From UBA8752 sp049610565 (GTDB lineage Bacteria; Bacteroidota; Bacteroidia; Flavobacteriales_D; Sanyastnellaceae), in NCBI GenBank assembly GCA_049610565.1, contig JBMYZR010000003.1, positions 1-64,000 on the forward strand: a stretch of 64,000 nucleotides of DNA, read 5' to 3'. Positions 9,237 to 17,931 of the stretch are shown here, piece by piece. Position numbers and translations under genes: made by a program. Each line of letters starts with the position of its first letter. Positions within the stretch are counted from its first letter, which is position 1. The notes under the pieces were generated by a model. It ran no database searches. It was not told where the DNA came from and worked only from the letters and a program-made list of their open reading frames with translations.

Positions 9237-11539
9237 CGGTTGGTTTGGGCATCGACGGCCGCAATGCGGACCATGTTGACGATTTCACGGACGCTCGACC
9301 CCATCTGCAGGATGTGGAACGGCTTGCGCAAACCGAGCAGGACGGGCCCCACCACCTCGAAGCCGCCCATCTCCTGGATGAGCTTGTAGGCGATGTTGCC
9401 TGCGGCGAGGTTGGGGAAGATGAGGGTGTTCACCTTGCGGCCACGCAGGTTGCTGAAGGGAAACAGCTCCTCGGACAGTTCGCTGTTGAGGGCCACGTTG
9501 GCCTGCATTTCCCCGTCCACGATAAGGTCGGGATGCTCCGCGTGAAGAATGGCCACCGCCTCCCTCACCTTTTCGGCATCCTCCCCATTGGCGGAGCCGA
9601 AGTTGCTGTAGCTCAACATGGCGATGCGGGGCACGATGCGCATCCCGCGGACCGCCTCGGCGGTCAACAGCGTGATGTCGACCAGCTCCCGGGCCGTCGG
9701 ATTGCGGTTCACCGTGGTGTCGGCGAAGAACATCGGCCCGCTCTTCGTTTGCACGATGTACATCCCGGCCACCTTCTTGACGCCCTCTGCCAATCCGAGG
9801 ATGTGCAACGGCGGCAACAGGCTCTCGCGATAGTTGCGGGTCAGTCCGCTGATGACCGCGTCGGCCTCGCCCGTCTCCACGAGCATGGAGCCGAAATAAC
9901 TCCGGCGACGCATGTGGCCGATGGCCTCCTCGCGGGTCAGGCCCTTGCGCTGGCGCTTGGCCAGCAGGTGCCCGGCGAAGTCCTCCACCCTCTGCCGCTG
10001 GTCGGGATCCATCGGATTGATGATCTCCACATCCGGCAGCTCGATGCGGTGCTCCTCGATCATCTCGAGGATGCGGTCGCGCGGGCCGAGCAGAATGGGG
10101 TTGACGATGCCCTCATCGCGGGCCGTCTCCGCGGCCTTGAGGACTTTGTAGTGATCGGCCTCGGCAAACACCACGCGCTGGGGCTGACGCCGGGCGCGCA
10201 AACTCAGGTTGCGGATGAGCGTGTTGTCCTGCCCCAATCGACCGGCGAGCACCCGCTTGTAGTCGTCCCAGTCGCGGATCGGCTCCCGGGCCACACCGCT
10301 GTCCATCGCGGCCTGCGCCACGGCCGGTGCCACCGTCGTGATGAGGCGGGGGTCCATCGGCTTGGGAATGATGAAATCCACGCCGAAGCCGAGGCCGCGC
10401 TCGTCATAGGCCTCGTTGACCTCATCGGGCACATTCTCCTTGGCGAGGGCGGCGATGGCGCGCACCGCGGCCATCTTCATCGCGTCGTTGATCGCCGTGG
10501 CCCGAACGTCCATCGCCCCCCGGAAGATGAAGGGGAAACCGAGGACATTGTTGACCTGATTGGGGTGATCGCTGCGGCCCGTGGCCATGATGATGTCCGG
10601 CCGCACGGCCTTGGCCTCCGCGTAGGGAATCTCCGGATCGGGGTTGGCCAGGGCAAACACGATGGGGTTCTCCGCCATCGCCTCGATCATGTGGCCCTGC
10701 ACCAGGCCACCGCGGCTGAGGCCCAGGAACACATCGGCGCCCTTCAGCGCCTCGGACAAGTCGGCCAGCGGCGTGGTGGCGTGGGCGAGGGCCTGCTTCC
10801 GAGGACCGAGCCCTTCACGCCCGGCGTGGATGTGGCCCTTGCTGTCAAAGACGGCGATGTTCTCCAACCGAACCCCGAGCTGCATGTACAGATCGAGGCA
10901 GGCCATGGCCGATGCTCCAGCGCCACTGACCACGAGTTTGACGTCCTCCGCTTTCTTGCCCGCGAGCTCCAGCGCGTTGAGGAGGGCGGCGCCACTGATG
11001 ATGGCCGTCCCGTGCTGGTCATCGTGCATGACCGGGATGTCGAGCTCCTCCTTGAGCCGGCGCTCAATCTCGAAGGCTTCCGGCGCCTTGATGTCCTCGA
11101 GGTTGATGCCCCCGAACGTCGGGGCGATGGCCTTGACGGTCTGGACGAAGGTGTCCACATCCGACGCATCGACTTCGATGTCGAAACAATCGAGGTCCGC
11201 GAAGACCTTGAACAGCACGCCCTTGCCCTCCATGACGGGCTTGCTCGCCTCGGGACCGATGTCCCCCAGGCCCAACACGGCAGTGCCGTTGGAGATCACG
11301 GCCACAAGGTTGCCCTTGGCGGTGTACCGGTAGACATCATCCCGGTTCTTGGCGATGTCGAGACAGGGTTCCGCCACCCCAGGGGAGTAGGCGAGGCTCA
11401 GGTCACGTTGGGAGCTGTATGGCTTGGAAGGGATGACCTCCACCTTGCCTCGTCGGCCGCGGCTGTGGTAATCCAGCGCCTCTTTCCTGCGGATGCTGCT
11501 CATGGAAGTGGTGTCGTCCTTCGGTGCGAAGATGGCCAT
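9233..11539 (-). CDS. maeB: NADP-dependent malic enzyme with phosphotransacetylase-like C-terminal domain
   Basis: A 768-residue MaeB-type enzyme that oxidatively decarboxylates malate to pyruvate, giving NADPH. The N-terminal malic domain carries AYSPGVAEPC (catalytic Tyr about 51), GDIGPEASKPVMEGK (Lys about 106), NLEDI and HDDQHGTA. The Rossmann motif VSGAGASAMA follows. From about residue 430 the chain is phosphotransacetylase-like, as in E. coli MaeB, where this domain is regulatory. M13 is an equally reasonable start, because relatives often begin just before the RRKEALDYH region. No clear promoter is seen upstream. It heads the maeB-ruvA-sprA-gcvH group. Confidence 0.95.
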   Translation of the reverse strand: MAIFAPKDDTTSMSSIRRKEALDYHSRGRRGKVEVIPSKPYSSQRDLSLAYSPGVAEPCLDIAKNRDDVYRYTAKGNLVAVISNGTAVLGLGDIGPEASKPVMEGKGVLFKVFADLDCFDIEVDASDVDTFVQTVKAIAPTFGGINLEDIKAPEAFEIERRLKEELDIPVMHDDQHGTAIISGAALLNALELAGKKAEDVKLVVSGAGASAMACLDLYMQLGVRLENIAVFDSKGHIHAGREGLGPRKQALAHATTPLADLSEALKGADVFLGLSRGGLVQGHMIEAMAENPIVFALANPDPEIPYAEAKAVRPDIIMATGRSDHPNQVNNVLGFPFIFRGAMDVRATAINDAMKMAAVRAIAALAKENVPDEVNEAYDERGLGFGVDFIIPKPMDPRLITTVAPAVAQAAMDSGVAREPIRDWDDYKRVLAGRLGQDNTLIRNLSLRARRQPQRVVFAEADHYKVLKAAETARDEGIVNPILLGPRDRILEMIEEHRIELPDVEIINPMDPDQRQRVEDFAGHLLAKRQRKGLTREEAIGHMRRRSYFGSMLVETGEADAVISGLTRNYRESLLPPLHILGLAEGVKKVAGMYIVQTKSGPMFFADTTVNRNPTARELVDITLLTAEAVRGMRIVPRIAMLSYSNFGSANGEDAEKVREAVAILHAEHPDLIVDGEMQANVALNSELSEELFPFSNLRGRKVNTLIFPNLAAGNIAYKLIQEMGGFEVVGPVLLGLRKPFHILQMGSSVREIVNMVRIAAVDAQTNR

Positions 11540-11577
11540 ACCGGCAAGCCGGACAAGCCGTCCGGTTCACTGGAGAA

Positions 11578-12428
11578 TCAGCGGGAGACGCTGAATTTGC
11601 GGGTGTGGCTGATGTGGCCTGCCGTCTCGAGGGCGTAGAGGTAGGTGCCGGGGGCGAACTCGGTGCCGTCAATCCAGACGCTTCCGCTTCCAGGCGAAAG
11701 CACCACGGACTTCAATGTGCGTCCCGTCAGGTCGAGGATGTGCATGGCCCCTCCAGCGGGCGCAGTGTAGGTCAATGCGGAAATGCCCACCACCGGATTC
11801 GGCGAGAGGGAGCCCAACTGCAAGCCGACCGATTCTTCGACGGACAGCACGCACTCACCCGGCTCCGTGCCCGCGCAGAACAGCACGGTGTGGCACACTT
11901 GCGGCACACCTTGCTCAGCCGCCTCGAAGCAGTACTCCAGGGCAGTGGCGCCTGCCACGCCGTTGGGATAGTAGTCCGAAACCAGCCAGTCCGGAGAGCC
12001 GAAGGCATTCAGTCCTGTCGTGTCGCCGGGGGCCAAGGTCAACGACAACGCGGCCACGCTGGAGCCGGTGCCGTAAGGGTAGCAGGTGCCGCCCCAACAG
12101 AAGCGCTCGTAGGCTCCCTCCGCTCCAATGTCATAGGGCAGATTGAAGGGGTCGACCGTCTGGATGATGTTCCGCTGCACGGACAGGGTCATCGCACTTT
12201 CGGTGGCATTGGTCACCAACCACTCGGCCACCATGACGCTGTCCAGATTGTCACTTTCCACCACCATGACAGGGTCGATGAGCGTGGGGCCCTGCGCTTG
12301 AGCGGCGGTNNNNNNNNNNNNNNNNNNNNNNNNNNNNNNNNNNNNNNNNNNNNNNNNNNNNNNNNNNNNNNNNNNNNNNNNNNNNNNNNNNNNNNNNNNN
12401 NNNNNNNNTTCTTGATCTGCTTGTTCAT
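11578..12428 (-). CDS. Secreted T9SS cargo protein with C-terminal sorting domain (interrupted by assembly gap)
   Basis: A small secreted protein of unknown function. The N-terminus (MNKQIK, ATG at 12428) and the mature chain lie on opposite sides of a 99-N gap that removes most of the signal peptide; the sequence resumes at TAAQAQG, a plausible cleavage region. The last 75-80 residues form a type-A T9SS C-terminal domain: SLSPNPV, then ILDLTGRTLKS, FAPGTYLYAL and HTRKFSVSR. The mature part has several cysteines and no recognised catalytic domain. With 99 N the two sides are out of frame; the true gap must be 1 mod 3. A perfect -7 element, TAAATTTG, lies 4 nt before the ATG. Confidence 0.82.
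12310..12408. other. Assembly gap (99 N)
   Basis: A run of 99 N inside the signal-peptide region of the T9SS cargo gene. No duplicated flanks are seen here, unlike two of the other gaps. The same length at all four gaps shows a fixed placeholder and not a measured size. Confidence 0.97.
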
Positions 12429-12432
12429 GCCA

Positions 12433-12440
12433 CAAATTTA
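12433..12440 (-). promoter_or_regulatory. -7 promoter element TAAATTTG, 4 nt from start
   Basis: A perfect match to the Bacteroidota -7 consensus TAnnTTTG, 4 nt before the ATG at 12428. Transcription would start at or next to the start codon, predicting a leaderless mRNA. No clear -33 TTG is seen. Confidence 0.6.
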
Positions 12441-12564
12441 ACCAAGCCACCACCGCCTACGGAACACTCACGAAATGCGCTTGAACGCGGGCAAAGTGGA
12501 TAAATTGTCCTGCGCCGTATCTTAGCCCTCTACGGACTGAAATCGATAACACAATTCAAGCTCA

Positions 12565-14031
12565 ATGAAGCACCTTTACACTGCGCTCATGGCGCTCCTC
12601 ATCAGCTTCTCTGCAGCCGCCCAGCTGCCCGATGGAAGCATCGCCCCCGACTTCACGGCCACCGACATCAACGGCGTCGAGCACAACCTCTACGACCTGC
12701 TTGACCAGGGCAAGAAGGTCATCATCGACTTCTCCGCCACGTGGTGCGGTCCCTGCTGGAACTACCACAACACCGGCGCTCTCGAAGAAATCTGGGAGAC
12801 CTACGGTCCTGACGGAACCGACGAAGCCTACGTGTTCTTCATCGAAGGCGACGACTCGACCACCCTGGCTGACCTCGAAGGCACGGGCACGGCCACGACC
12901 GGCAACTGGATCGAAGGCACGGGTTACCCAATCATCGACGACGGTGGTTCCATCTTCGACGACTACGCCGGAGCTTACTACCCCACCATCTACACGATCT
13001 GCCCGAACCGCCAGCTGCGCGAGAGCGGCCAGATTGACGCCGCTGCCCACGCCGACATCCTGTTCGGTGCCGACTGCGCAGCCGCCACGCAGGCCAACGA
13101 CGCCGCCGTGCTGAGCTACACCGGAGAGACCATCTCCTGCAGCGGCAGCCCGTCCGCCATCAGCGCCCAGCTCATGAACCTCGGCCTCGACAACCTGACC
13201 AGCGCCACCCTCGAGCTCTACATCAACGGCGCCAGCGTGCTCAGCTACAACTGGACCGGCAACCTCGACACCTACGGCATCGAGGACGTCCAGATGGGCA
13301 GCTACCAGTTCGACGGCAGCACCAACTTCAGCATCCGCGTGACCAGCGGTGACGAGAACGCCGAAAACGACATCACCTACGCCAGCGTCGACGGCGCCAC
13401 GGAAGGCACCACCCTCTTCTTCGTCTACATCCTGACCGACGGTTGGGGCGCGGAGACCGGTTGGGAGATCGCCGACGGCGACGGCAACGTCATCGAGAGC
13501 GTGGCCCCGGGCACCTACGGCAACGCCACCCAGTACGAGACCTACGTGGGCGTGCCGAGCACCGGTTGCTACACCTTCACCCTGACCGACGAGTACGGAG
13601 ACGGCCTCTTCGGCAGCCAGTGGGGCAACACCGACGGTGAGTGCTACGTGTACACCGTCGACAACGACCTCAACCAATTCAGCCAGATCTACGGCTACAA
13701 CGGCTCCTACAACTTCTCTTCCGAGACCCGCGCTGCCGACGTGCAGACCGTCGTCGGCCTCGAGGAGGAAGCCGCTGCCACGACCTTCAACGTCTACCCC
13801 AACCCGGTGGAAGACGTGGCGTGGGTCGACCTCAGCCTCGCCGGCAACGAAGAGGTGCGCCTCGACGTCGTCAACCTGATCGGCCAGAAGGTCGTCACGC
13901 AGGACCTGGGCACGCTGAGCGCTGGCCAGACCCGCATGCCGCTTGACCTCACGGGTCTCGAGTCCGGCATCTACCTGGTGACGCTCACCGCCGGAGACAC
14001 CATCTCCACCCTGCGCGTGACCAAGAAGTAA
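12565..14031 (+). CDS. Secreted thioredoxin-fold protein with T9SS C-terminal domain
   Basis: A 488-residue protein. The signal peptide is residues 1-19 (SFSAAAQ). A TlpA/AhpC-like thioredoxin domain (about 25-175) carries the redox motif FSATWCGPCW (Cys61 and Cys64) and ends with YYPTIYTICPNR. A beta-rich middle region includes a Cys-containing YGDGLFGSQWG segment. The final 80 residues form a T9SS sorting domain (FNVYPNPVEDV, VNLIGQKVV, LESGIYLVTL, LRVTKK). It is probably an exported or surface-anchored thiol-disulfide protein; substrate unknown. It is transcribed divergently from the other T9SS cargo gene, and a strong terminator follows 20 nt after the stop. Assignment as T9SS cargo is firm, the biochemical role is inferred. 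Confidence 0.88.
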   Translation: MKHLYTALMALLISFSAAAQLPDGSIAPDFTATDINGVEHNLYDLLDQGKKVIIDFSATWCGPCWNYHNTGALEEIWETYGPDGTDEAYVFFIEGDDSTTLADLEGTGTATTGNWIEGTGYPIIDDGGSIFDDYAGAYYPTIYTICPNRQLRESGQIDAAAHADILFGADCAAATQANDAAVLSYTGETISCSGSPSAISAQLMNLGLDNLTSATLELYINGASVLSYNWTGNLDTYGIEDVQMGSYQFDGSTNFSIRVTSGDENAENDITYASVDGATEGTTLFFVYILTDGWGAETGWEIADGDGNVIESVAPGTYGNATQYETYVGVPSTGCYTFTLTDEYGDGLFGSQWGNTDGECYVYTVDNDLNQFSQIYGYNGSYNFSSETRAADVQTVVGLEEEAAATTFNVYPNPVEDVAWVDLSLAGNEEVRLDVVNLIGQKVVTQDLGTLSAGQTRMPLDLTGLESGIYLVTLTAGDTISTLRVTKK

Positions 14032-14052
14032 TCCTTCGCACACAGTTTTTGG

Positions 14053-14091
14053 AAGACCGATGGGGCCCTGCCTCATCGGTCTTTCTTTTCT
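14053..14091 (+). terminator. Rho-independent terminator
   Basis: A 10-bp perfect stem (AAGACCGATG at 14053-14062 pairing with CATCGGTCTT at 14074-14083) is followed by TCTTTTCTT. It ends the T9SS thioredoxin transcript and separates it from the TlpA-like operon starting at 14118. Confidence 0.85.
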
Positions 14092-14117
14092 TGCGGAACC
14101 TGCATCGATTGCGACAC

Positions 14118-14606
14118 ATGATTCGACTACTTCCCCTTCTCCTCCTGATCGGCTGGTCTGCCGGCTTCCGCGCCCAGGACATCCCTTCCATCGAACTCAA
14201 GGACCTCGCCGACATGACCGTCGACACCCGGGCCTTCGTCGAAGAAGCGGAAGGCCCGGTGCTCTTCTGTTTCTGGGCCACCTGGTGCAGCCCCTGCAAG
14301 CGGGAACTCAACAACTACGCCGACCTCTATCCCGATTGGCAGGACGAGACCGGAGTCGAACTCGTCGCCGTCTCCATTGACGATCCGCGGAGCATGATGC
14401 GGGTCAAGCCCTACGTCAACAGCGTCAGCTGGGACTACACCGTCCTGCTTGACCCCAACAAGGCCTTCGCCAGGGCCATGCAGGTCAACAACGTGCCCCA
14501 CACCTTCCTTGTCAATGCCGAAGGCGAGGTCGTCTGGCAGCACAACAACTACGCCGACGGCGATGAGGAGGAGCTCTATGAGGAGCTGTTGAAGCTGGCC
14601 GAATGA
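14118..14606 (+). CDS. TlpA-like periplasmic thioredoxin
   Basis: A 162-residue TlpA/ResA-like thiol-disulfide oxidoreductase. A signal peptide ends near residue 20 (GFRAQ). The thioredoxin fold carries FWATWCSPCK (Cys57 and Cys60), and NNVPHTFLV contains the cis-proline. The size suits a minimal periplasmic TlpA. The ATG at 14118 is chosen because it begins the signal peptide; upstream codons lie in the preceding terminator. It is the first gene of a four-gene operon in which each stop overlaps the next start (ATGA, TGATG, ATGA). Because the terminator lies immediately upstream, its promoter must be very close; the only candidate is a weak ATTG-containing sequence about 6 nt before the start. 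Confidence 0.9.
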   Translation: MIRLLPLLLLIGWSAGFRAQDIPSIELKDLADMTVDTRAFVEEAEGPVLFCFWATWCSPCKRELNNYADLYPDWQDETGVELVAVSIDDPRSMMRVKPYVNSVSWDYTVLLDPNKAFARAMQVNNVPHTFLVNAEGEVVWQHNNYADGDEEELYEELLKLAE

Positions 14607-16303
14607 AGCGCCACCTCACCCTCGCGGCCGCCGTGGCCGCCTTGCTGGGCACCCCGGCGTTGGCACAGGAAGACGGAGTGGACGCCGGCCAGATCACCGG
14701 AAACGTCCAGCTCCTGTTCCAGACCTACCAGGAAGATTCCCTGATCGGCGCGCAGGTCCCGCCGAGCAAGACCGGATTCAACGCCTTCGGCAACCTCATC
14801 TACACCCGCGGTGACTTCTCCGCCGGCATGCGGTACGAGAGCTACCTCGACCCCATCCTCGGTTACCCGGGCCGCTTCCGGGGATCAGGGGTCGGCTACC
14901 GCTACGCGAACTACGCCAAGGAGAATTTCGAAGTCACCCTCGGCAACTTCTACGAGCAATTCGGATCGGGCCTGTTGCTGCGCGCCTATGAAGAGCGCCA
15001 GCTGGGCATCGACAATGCCCTCGACGGCTTCCGGCTCATCCTGCGCCCCACCGACGGCCTCACCCTCAAGGGGCTCGTCGGCAAGCAGCGCCTCGATTTC
15101 GACTCCGGCCTGATCAACGGCCCCGGCACCATCCGCGCCATCGACGCCGAGGTCAACCTCAACGACGCCATCGACAAGCTCGCCACCTCCAGCACCCGGA
15201 TCACGTTGGGCGGCAGCTTCGTCAGCCGGTTCCAACCGGGCAGCACCCTCTCCAAGGACACCCTCGTCCTTCAGCTCCCCAACAACGTCGGGTCGTGGGG
15301 CTACCGGGCACAGCTCCAGCGCGGCGGATTCCAGCTCATGGGCGAATACGTCCGCAAGATCAACGACCCCAACGCGGACAACGGGTACATCTACAAGGGC
15401 GGAGAGGGCATCCTCGTCAACGCCGGGTGGTCCACGAAAGGGTTGGGCATCAACGTCGGCTTCAAGGGGGTCGACAACATGCAGTTCCGCTCGGACCGGA
15501 ACCTGCAGCTCTTCGACGTGCCCGTCAACTACATCCCCGCCATCACCAAACAGCACACCTACAACCTCGCCGCCACGCTCTACCCCTATGCCACGGTCGT
15601 GCAGGGTGAGGTCGGCTGGTCGGCCGAGGTATTCTACACCATTCCCCGCAAGAGCAAGCTCGGCGGGAAGTACGGCACCAAGATCAGCTTCCAGTACGCC
15701 ACCGCGAGCAGCCTCGACACGACCAACCTCGCCGGCGTGGAGGGCCAGGTCGACGGCTATGTCCGCAACAGCTGGCGGGCGGGCAGCGAGCTGTACATCC
15801 GCGACATCAACTTTGACATCAGCCGCAAATTCTCGAAGGGCTTCAAGGCCAAGTACGCCTTCTTCCACTTCGACTTCAACACATTGGCCACGCCGGTGAC
15901 CACGGATTTCAAGGGCATCGTCAACGCCAACGTCCACGTCCTCGAAACGCAGGTCCGGATCAAGAAAGGCCACAGCCTGCGCACCGAGCTGCAGGCCCTG
16001 TTCACCGGCATCGACGAAAAGACGGGAGACAAACAGGACAAGGGCGATTGGGCCACGGTCCTCGCCGAGTACTCCGTCAGCCCCCATTGGTTCTTCTCCG
16101 TCCTCGACCAATACAACTTCGGCAACCCCGACCCCGATCAGCGCGTTCACTACGTGTACGGAACCGTCGGCCGCATCGAAGGGGCACACCGCCTCTCCAT
16201 CGGATACGGCAAGCGCCGCGAGGGCATCTTCTGCATCGGCGGCGTCTGTCGCGCGGTTCCGGCCTCCAACGGATTCGAAATCACCTTCACGAGCAGCTTC
16301 TGA
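14603..16303 (+). CDS. DUF6029-like outer-membrane beta-barrel protein
   Basis: A 566-residue exported protein with a signal peptide ending near residue 21 (TPALAQ). It is rich in alternating aromatic and polar strands and ends in a terminal Phe (FEITFTSSF), the hallmark of an outer-membrane barrel. The sequence resembles the Bacteroidota family DUF6029: an early ITGNVQLLFQTYQEDSLIG strand, then NFYEQFGSGLLLRAYEER and LGIDNALDGFRL. Function is unknown. Its ATG overlaps the TlpA-like stop by 4 nt, and its stop overlaps the Omp28-like start by one base. Tight coupling with two CxxC proteins suggests a shared extracytoplasmic task, which is inference. Confidence 0.75.
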   Translation: MKRHLTLAAAVAALLGTPALAQEDGVDAGQITGNVQLLFQTYQEDSLIGAQVPPSKTGFNAFGNLIYTRGDFSAGMRYESYLDPILGYPGRFRGSGVGYRYANYAKENFEVTLGNFYEQFGSGLLLRAYEERQLGIDNALDGFRLILRPTDGLTLKGLVGKQRLDFDSGLINGPGTIRAIDAEVNLNDAIDKLATSSTRITLGGSFVSRFQPGSTLSKDTLVLQLPNNVGSWGYRAQLQRGGFQLMGEYVRKINDPNADNGYIYKGGEGILVNAGWSTKGLGINVGFKGVDNMQFRSDRNLQLFDVPVNYIPAITKQHTYNLAATLYPYATVVQGEVGWSAEVFYTIPRKSKLGGKYGTKISFQYATASSLDTTNLAGVEGQVDGYVRNSWRAGSELYIRDINFDISRKFSKGFKAKYAFFHFDFNTLATPVTTDFKGIVNANVHVLETQVRIKKGHSLRTELQALFTGIDEKTGDKQDKGDWATVLAEYSVSPHWFFSVLDQYNFGNPDPDQRVHYVYGTVGRIEGAHRLSIGYGKRREGIFCIGGVCRAVPASNGFEITFTSSF

Positions 16304-17172
16304 TGACGCAGCGTTCCTTCCCCCGCCACCTTTTCGGCCTCGCCGCCATCGGCGCCCTTCTGCTGGGCGGATGCGACGTCCTCGACGATCCGGTCATCCC
16401 GTTGACCATCAACTACCGCGGTGACGCAGCACCCCCGTCGTTCGATGCGATGTCCACCGGCCCCCAGCACGTGCTGCTGGAGGACTTCACCGCCCACCAA
16501 TGCGGCAACTGTCCGCCTGCCGGCGCCCTCGCCGAGCAGATCGCCGAGGACAACGACGGGCGCGTTCACCTCCTCGCCATCCATGCCGGACCGCTCGCCG
16601 CAGTCAGCAGCGCCCCCTTCGACACGGATTGGACCAACACCGAGGCCAACGCCTACTGGGACCAGCTCGCCGCACAGGTCAACCCCATCGGCCGCATCAA
16701 CCGCCGCGGAGGGCCTGAGGAGATTGCGTCCCCCAACAATTGGCCTGCCCTGGTGGAGGCGGAATTGGCCCTGACCCCGGACGCCCATCTGCAGGGCGCC
16801 GTGATCCCCGACCCCACCGTGTCGGGCGATGTCCACCTGCACACCCACATCACCTTCGCCAACGCCGTGGCCGGCGACGTCCGGCTCGCGCTGCTCATCA
16901 ACGAGAACCACCTCATCGCCGCCCAACTGGACTACCAGAGCGACCCGCAGGTCATCGAGGACTTCGAGCACAACCACCTGCTTCGCGGCAGCCTGAGTGG
17001 GGCCGACGGACTGGTCGTGGCTTCCAATCCTGCAGCGGGAAGCACCGTCCAACTCGACTACACCCTCGTGTGGAATGACGAGTGGGTGTTGGACAACAGC
17101 CATGTCCTGGCCGTCCTCACCAATGCCAACGGCGAAGTCCTGAACTGCCTCGACCTCCCCTTCACCCCATGA
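16303..17172 (+). CDS. Omp28-related lipoprotein with thioredoxin-like CxxC
   Basis: A 289-residue lipoprotein. The lipobox LLGGC places the lipidated residue at Cys24. The N-terminal part resembles the Omp28-related family: VLLEDFTAHQCGNCPPAGA, with Cys67 and Cys70 at the position of a thioredoxin active site, then VHLLAIHAG. The C-terminal half is beta-sandwich-like. Omp28 was named in Porphyromonas as a surface protein; the molecular role is unsettled. The start is the ATG at 16303, which shares one base with the preceding stop; the longer upstream reading frame overlaps the DUF6029-like gene and is not used. It overlaps the next gene by 4 nt. Confidence 0.85.
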   Translation: MTQRSFPRHLFGLAAIGALLLGGCDVLDDPVIPLTINYRGDAAPPSFDAMSTGPQHVLLEDFTAHQCGNCPPAGALAEQIAEDNDGRVHLLAIHAGPLAAVSSAPFDTDWTNTEANAYWDQLAAQVNPIGRINRRGGPEEIASPNNWPALVEAELALTPDAHLQGAVIPDPTVSGDVHLHTHITFANAVAGDVRLALLINENHLIAAQLDYQSDPQVIEDFEHNHLLRGSLSGADGLVVASNPAAGSTVQLDYTLVWNDEWVLDNSHVLAVLTNANGEVLNCLDLPFTP

Positions 17173-17807
17173 CCTGCCGCCTCGCCATTTCCGCCCTGGT
17201 AGCCATAGGGCTGAGCGTTCTGGCGACGCCGCTTGCAGCCCAGGCGTTGCGCTTCGACGGCGGGCCCGTGGCCGGCATCAATGCGTCGCAGGTCCAAGGC
17301 GACGACTACACCGGATTCAACAAGCTCGGCCTGTCAGGGGGGGCCTTCATCGACATCCGCAATCCCGAGAACTACTGGGGGGTGCGGCTCGAGATGCACT
17401 ACGCCGAGAAGGGAAGCCGCCGCGGCGGCGATCCGGAGGTGGGCACGACCACCATCGAGCTGCGGATGAACTACATCGACATTCCGATCCTGCTCGACGT
17501 CAACCTCGGTGACTACCAAGTCGGGTTCGGGCCCTACCTCGGTCGGATGATCAAGGCGGAGAAATGGCAACGCGTCTCCGACACGGTCAGCAGCCTCGAG
17601 GATGACCTCAACACCTGGGATCTGGGCGGACAGGCCTACGTCCGCACCCCCATTGGTGAGTCCGCCTTCTTCCAAGCCCGCATCTCGGGCAGCGCGCTGA
17701 GCCTCAAGAAAGACGGGCCGGCGCTCGGCGGCACCCCATTCGGACCCCGCGTCCGCAATGTGTCCCTCCACTTCGGCATCGGCTGGAGCCTCCGCGGGAA
17801 CGGATGA
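17169..17807 (+). CDS. Small outer-membrane beta-barrel protein (PF13568-like)
   Basis: A 212-residue exported protein with a signal peptide ending near ATPLAAQ. The body resembles the outer-membrane beta-barrel family often annotated PorT-like: GPVAGINASQVQGDDYTGFNKLG, then YIDIPILLDVNLGDYQVGFGPYLG, and a terminal barrel strand (VSLHFGIGWSLRG). It should not be equated with the T9SS component PorT, because this family is large and mostly uncharacterised. It is the last gene of the operon. A short GACCCC/GGGGTC inverted repeat spans the stop region but has no T tract, so I do not call a terminator. Confidence 0.78.
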   Translation: MTCRLAISALVAIGLSVLATPLAAQALRFDGGPVAGINASQVQGDDYTGFNKLGLSGGAFIDIRNPENYWGVRLEMHYAEKGSRRGGDPEVGTTTIELRMNYIDIPILLDVNLGDYQVGFGPYLGRMIKAEKWQRVSDTVSSLEDDLNTWDLGGQAYVRTPIGESAFFQARISGSALSLKKDGPALGGTPFGPRVRNVSLHFGIGWSLRGNG

Positions 17808-17931
17808 CCCCCGGATAAGCGGGGTCCAATCCCTGATTGAGCTTCCCCACACGACGGAGGCAATGGCCATCGTCAGTCCATTCACTGACATTCGTCATTT
17901 ACAGGGCGCTCATTTTCAATAATTTAAGAGG

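Noticed and set aside
17169..17807. Small barrel protein as the T9SS component PorT.
   Set aside because: It matches only the broad PF13568-like barrel family and sits in an operon with TlpA and Omp28-like genes, not with T9SS genes.
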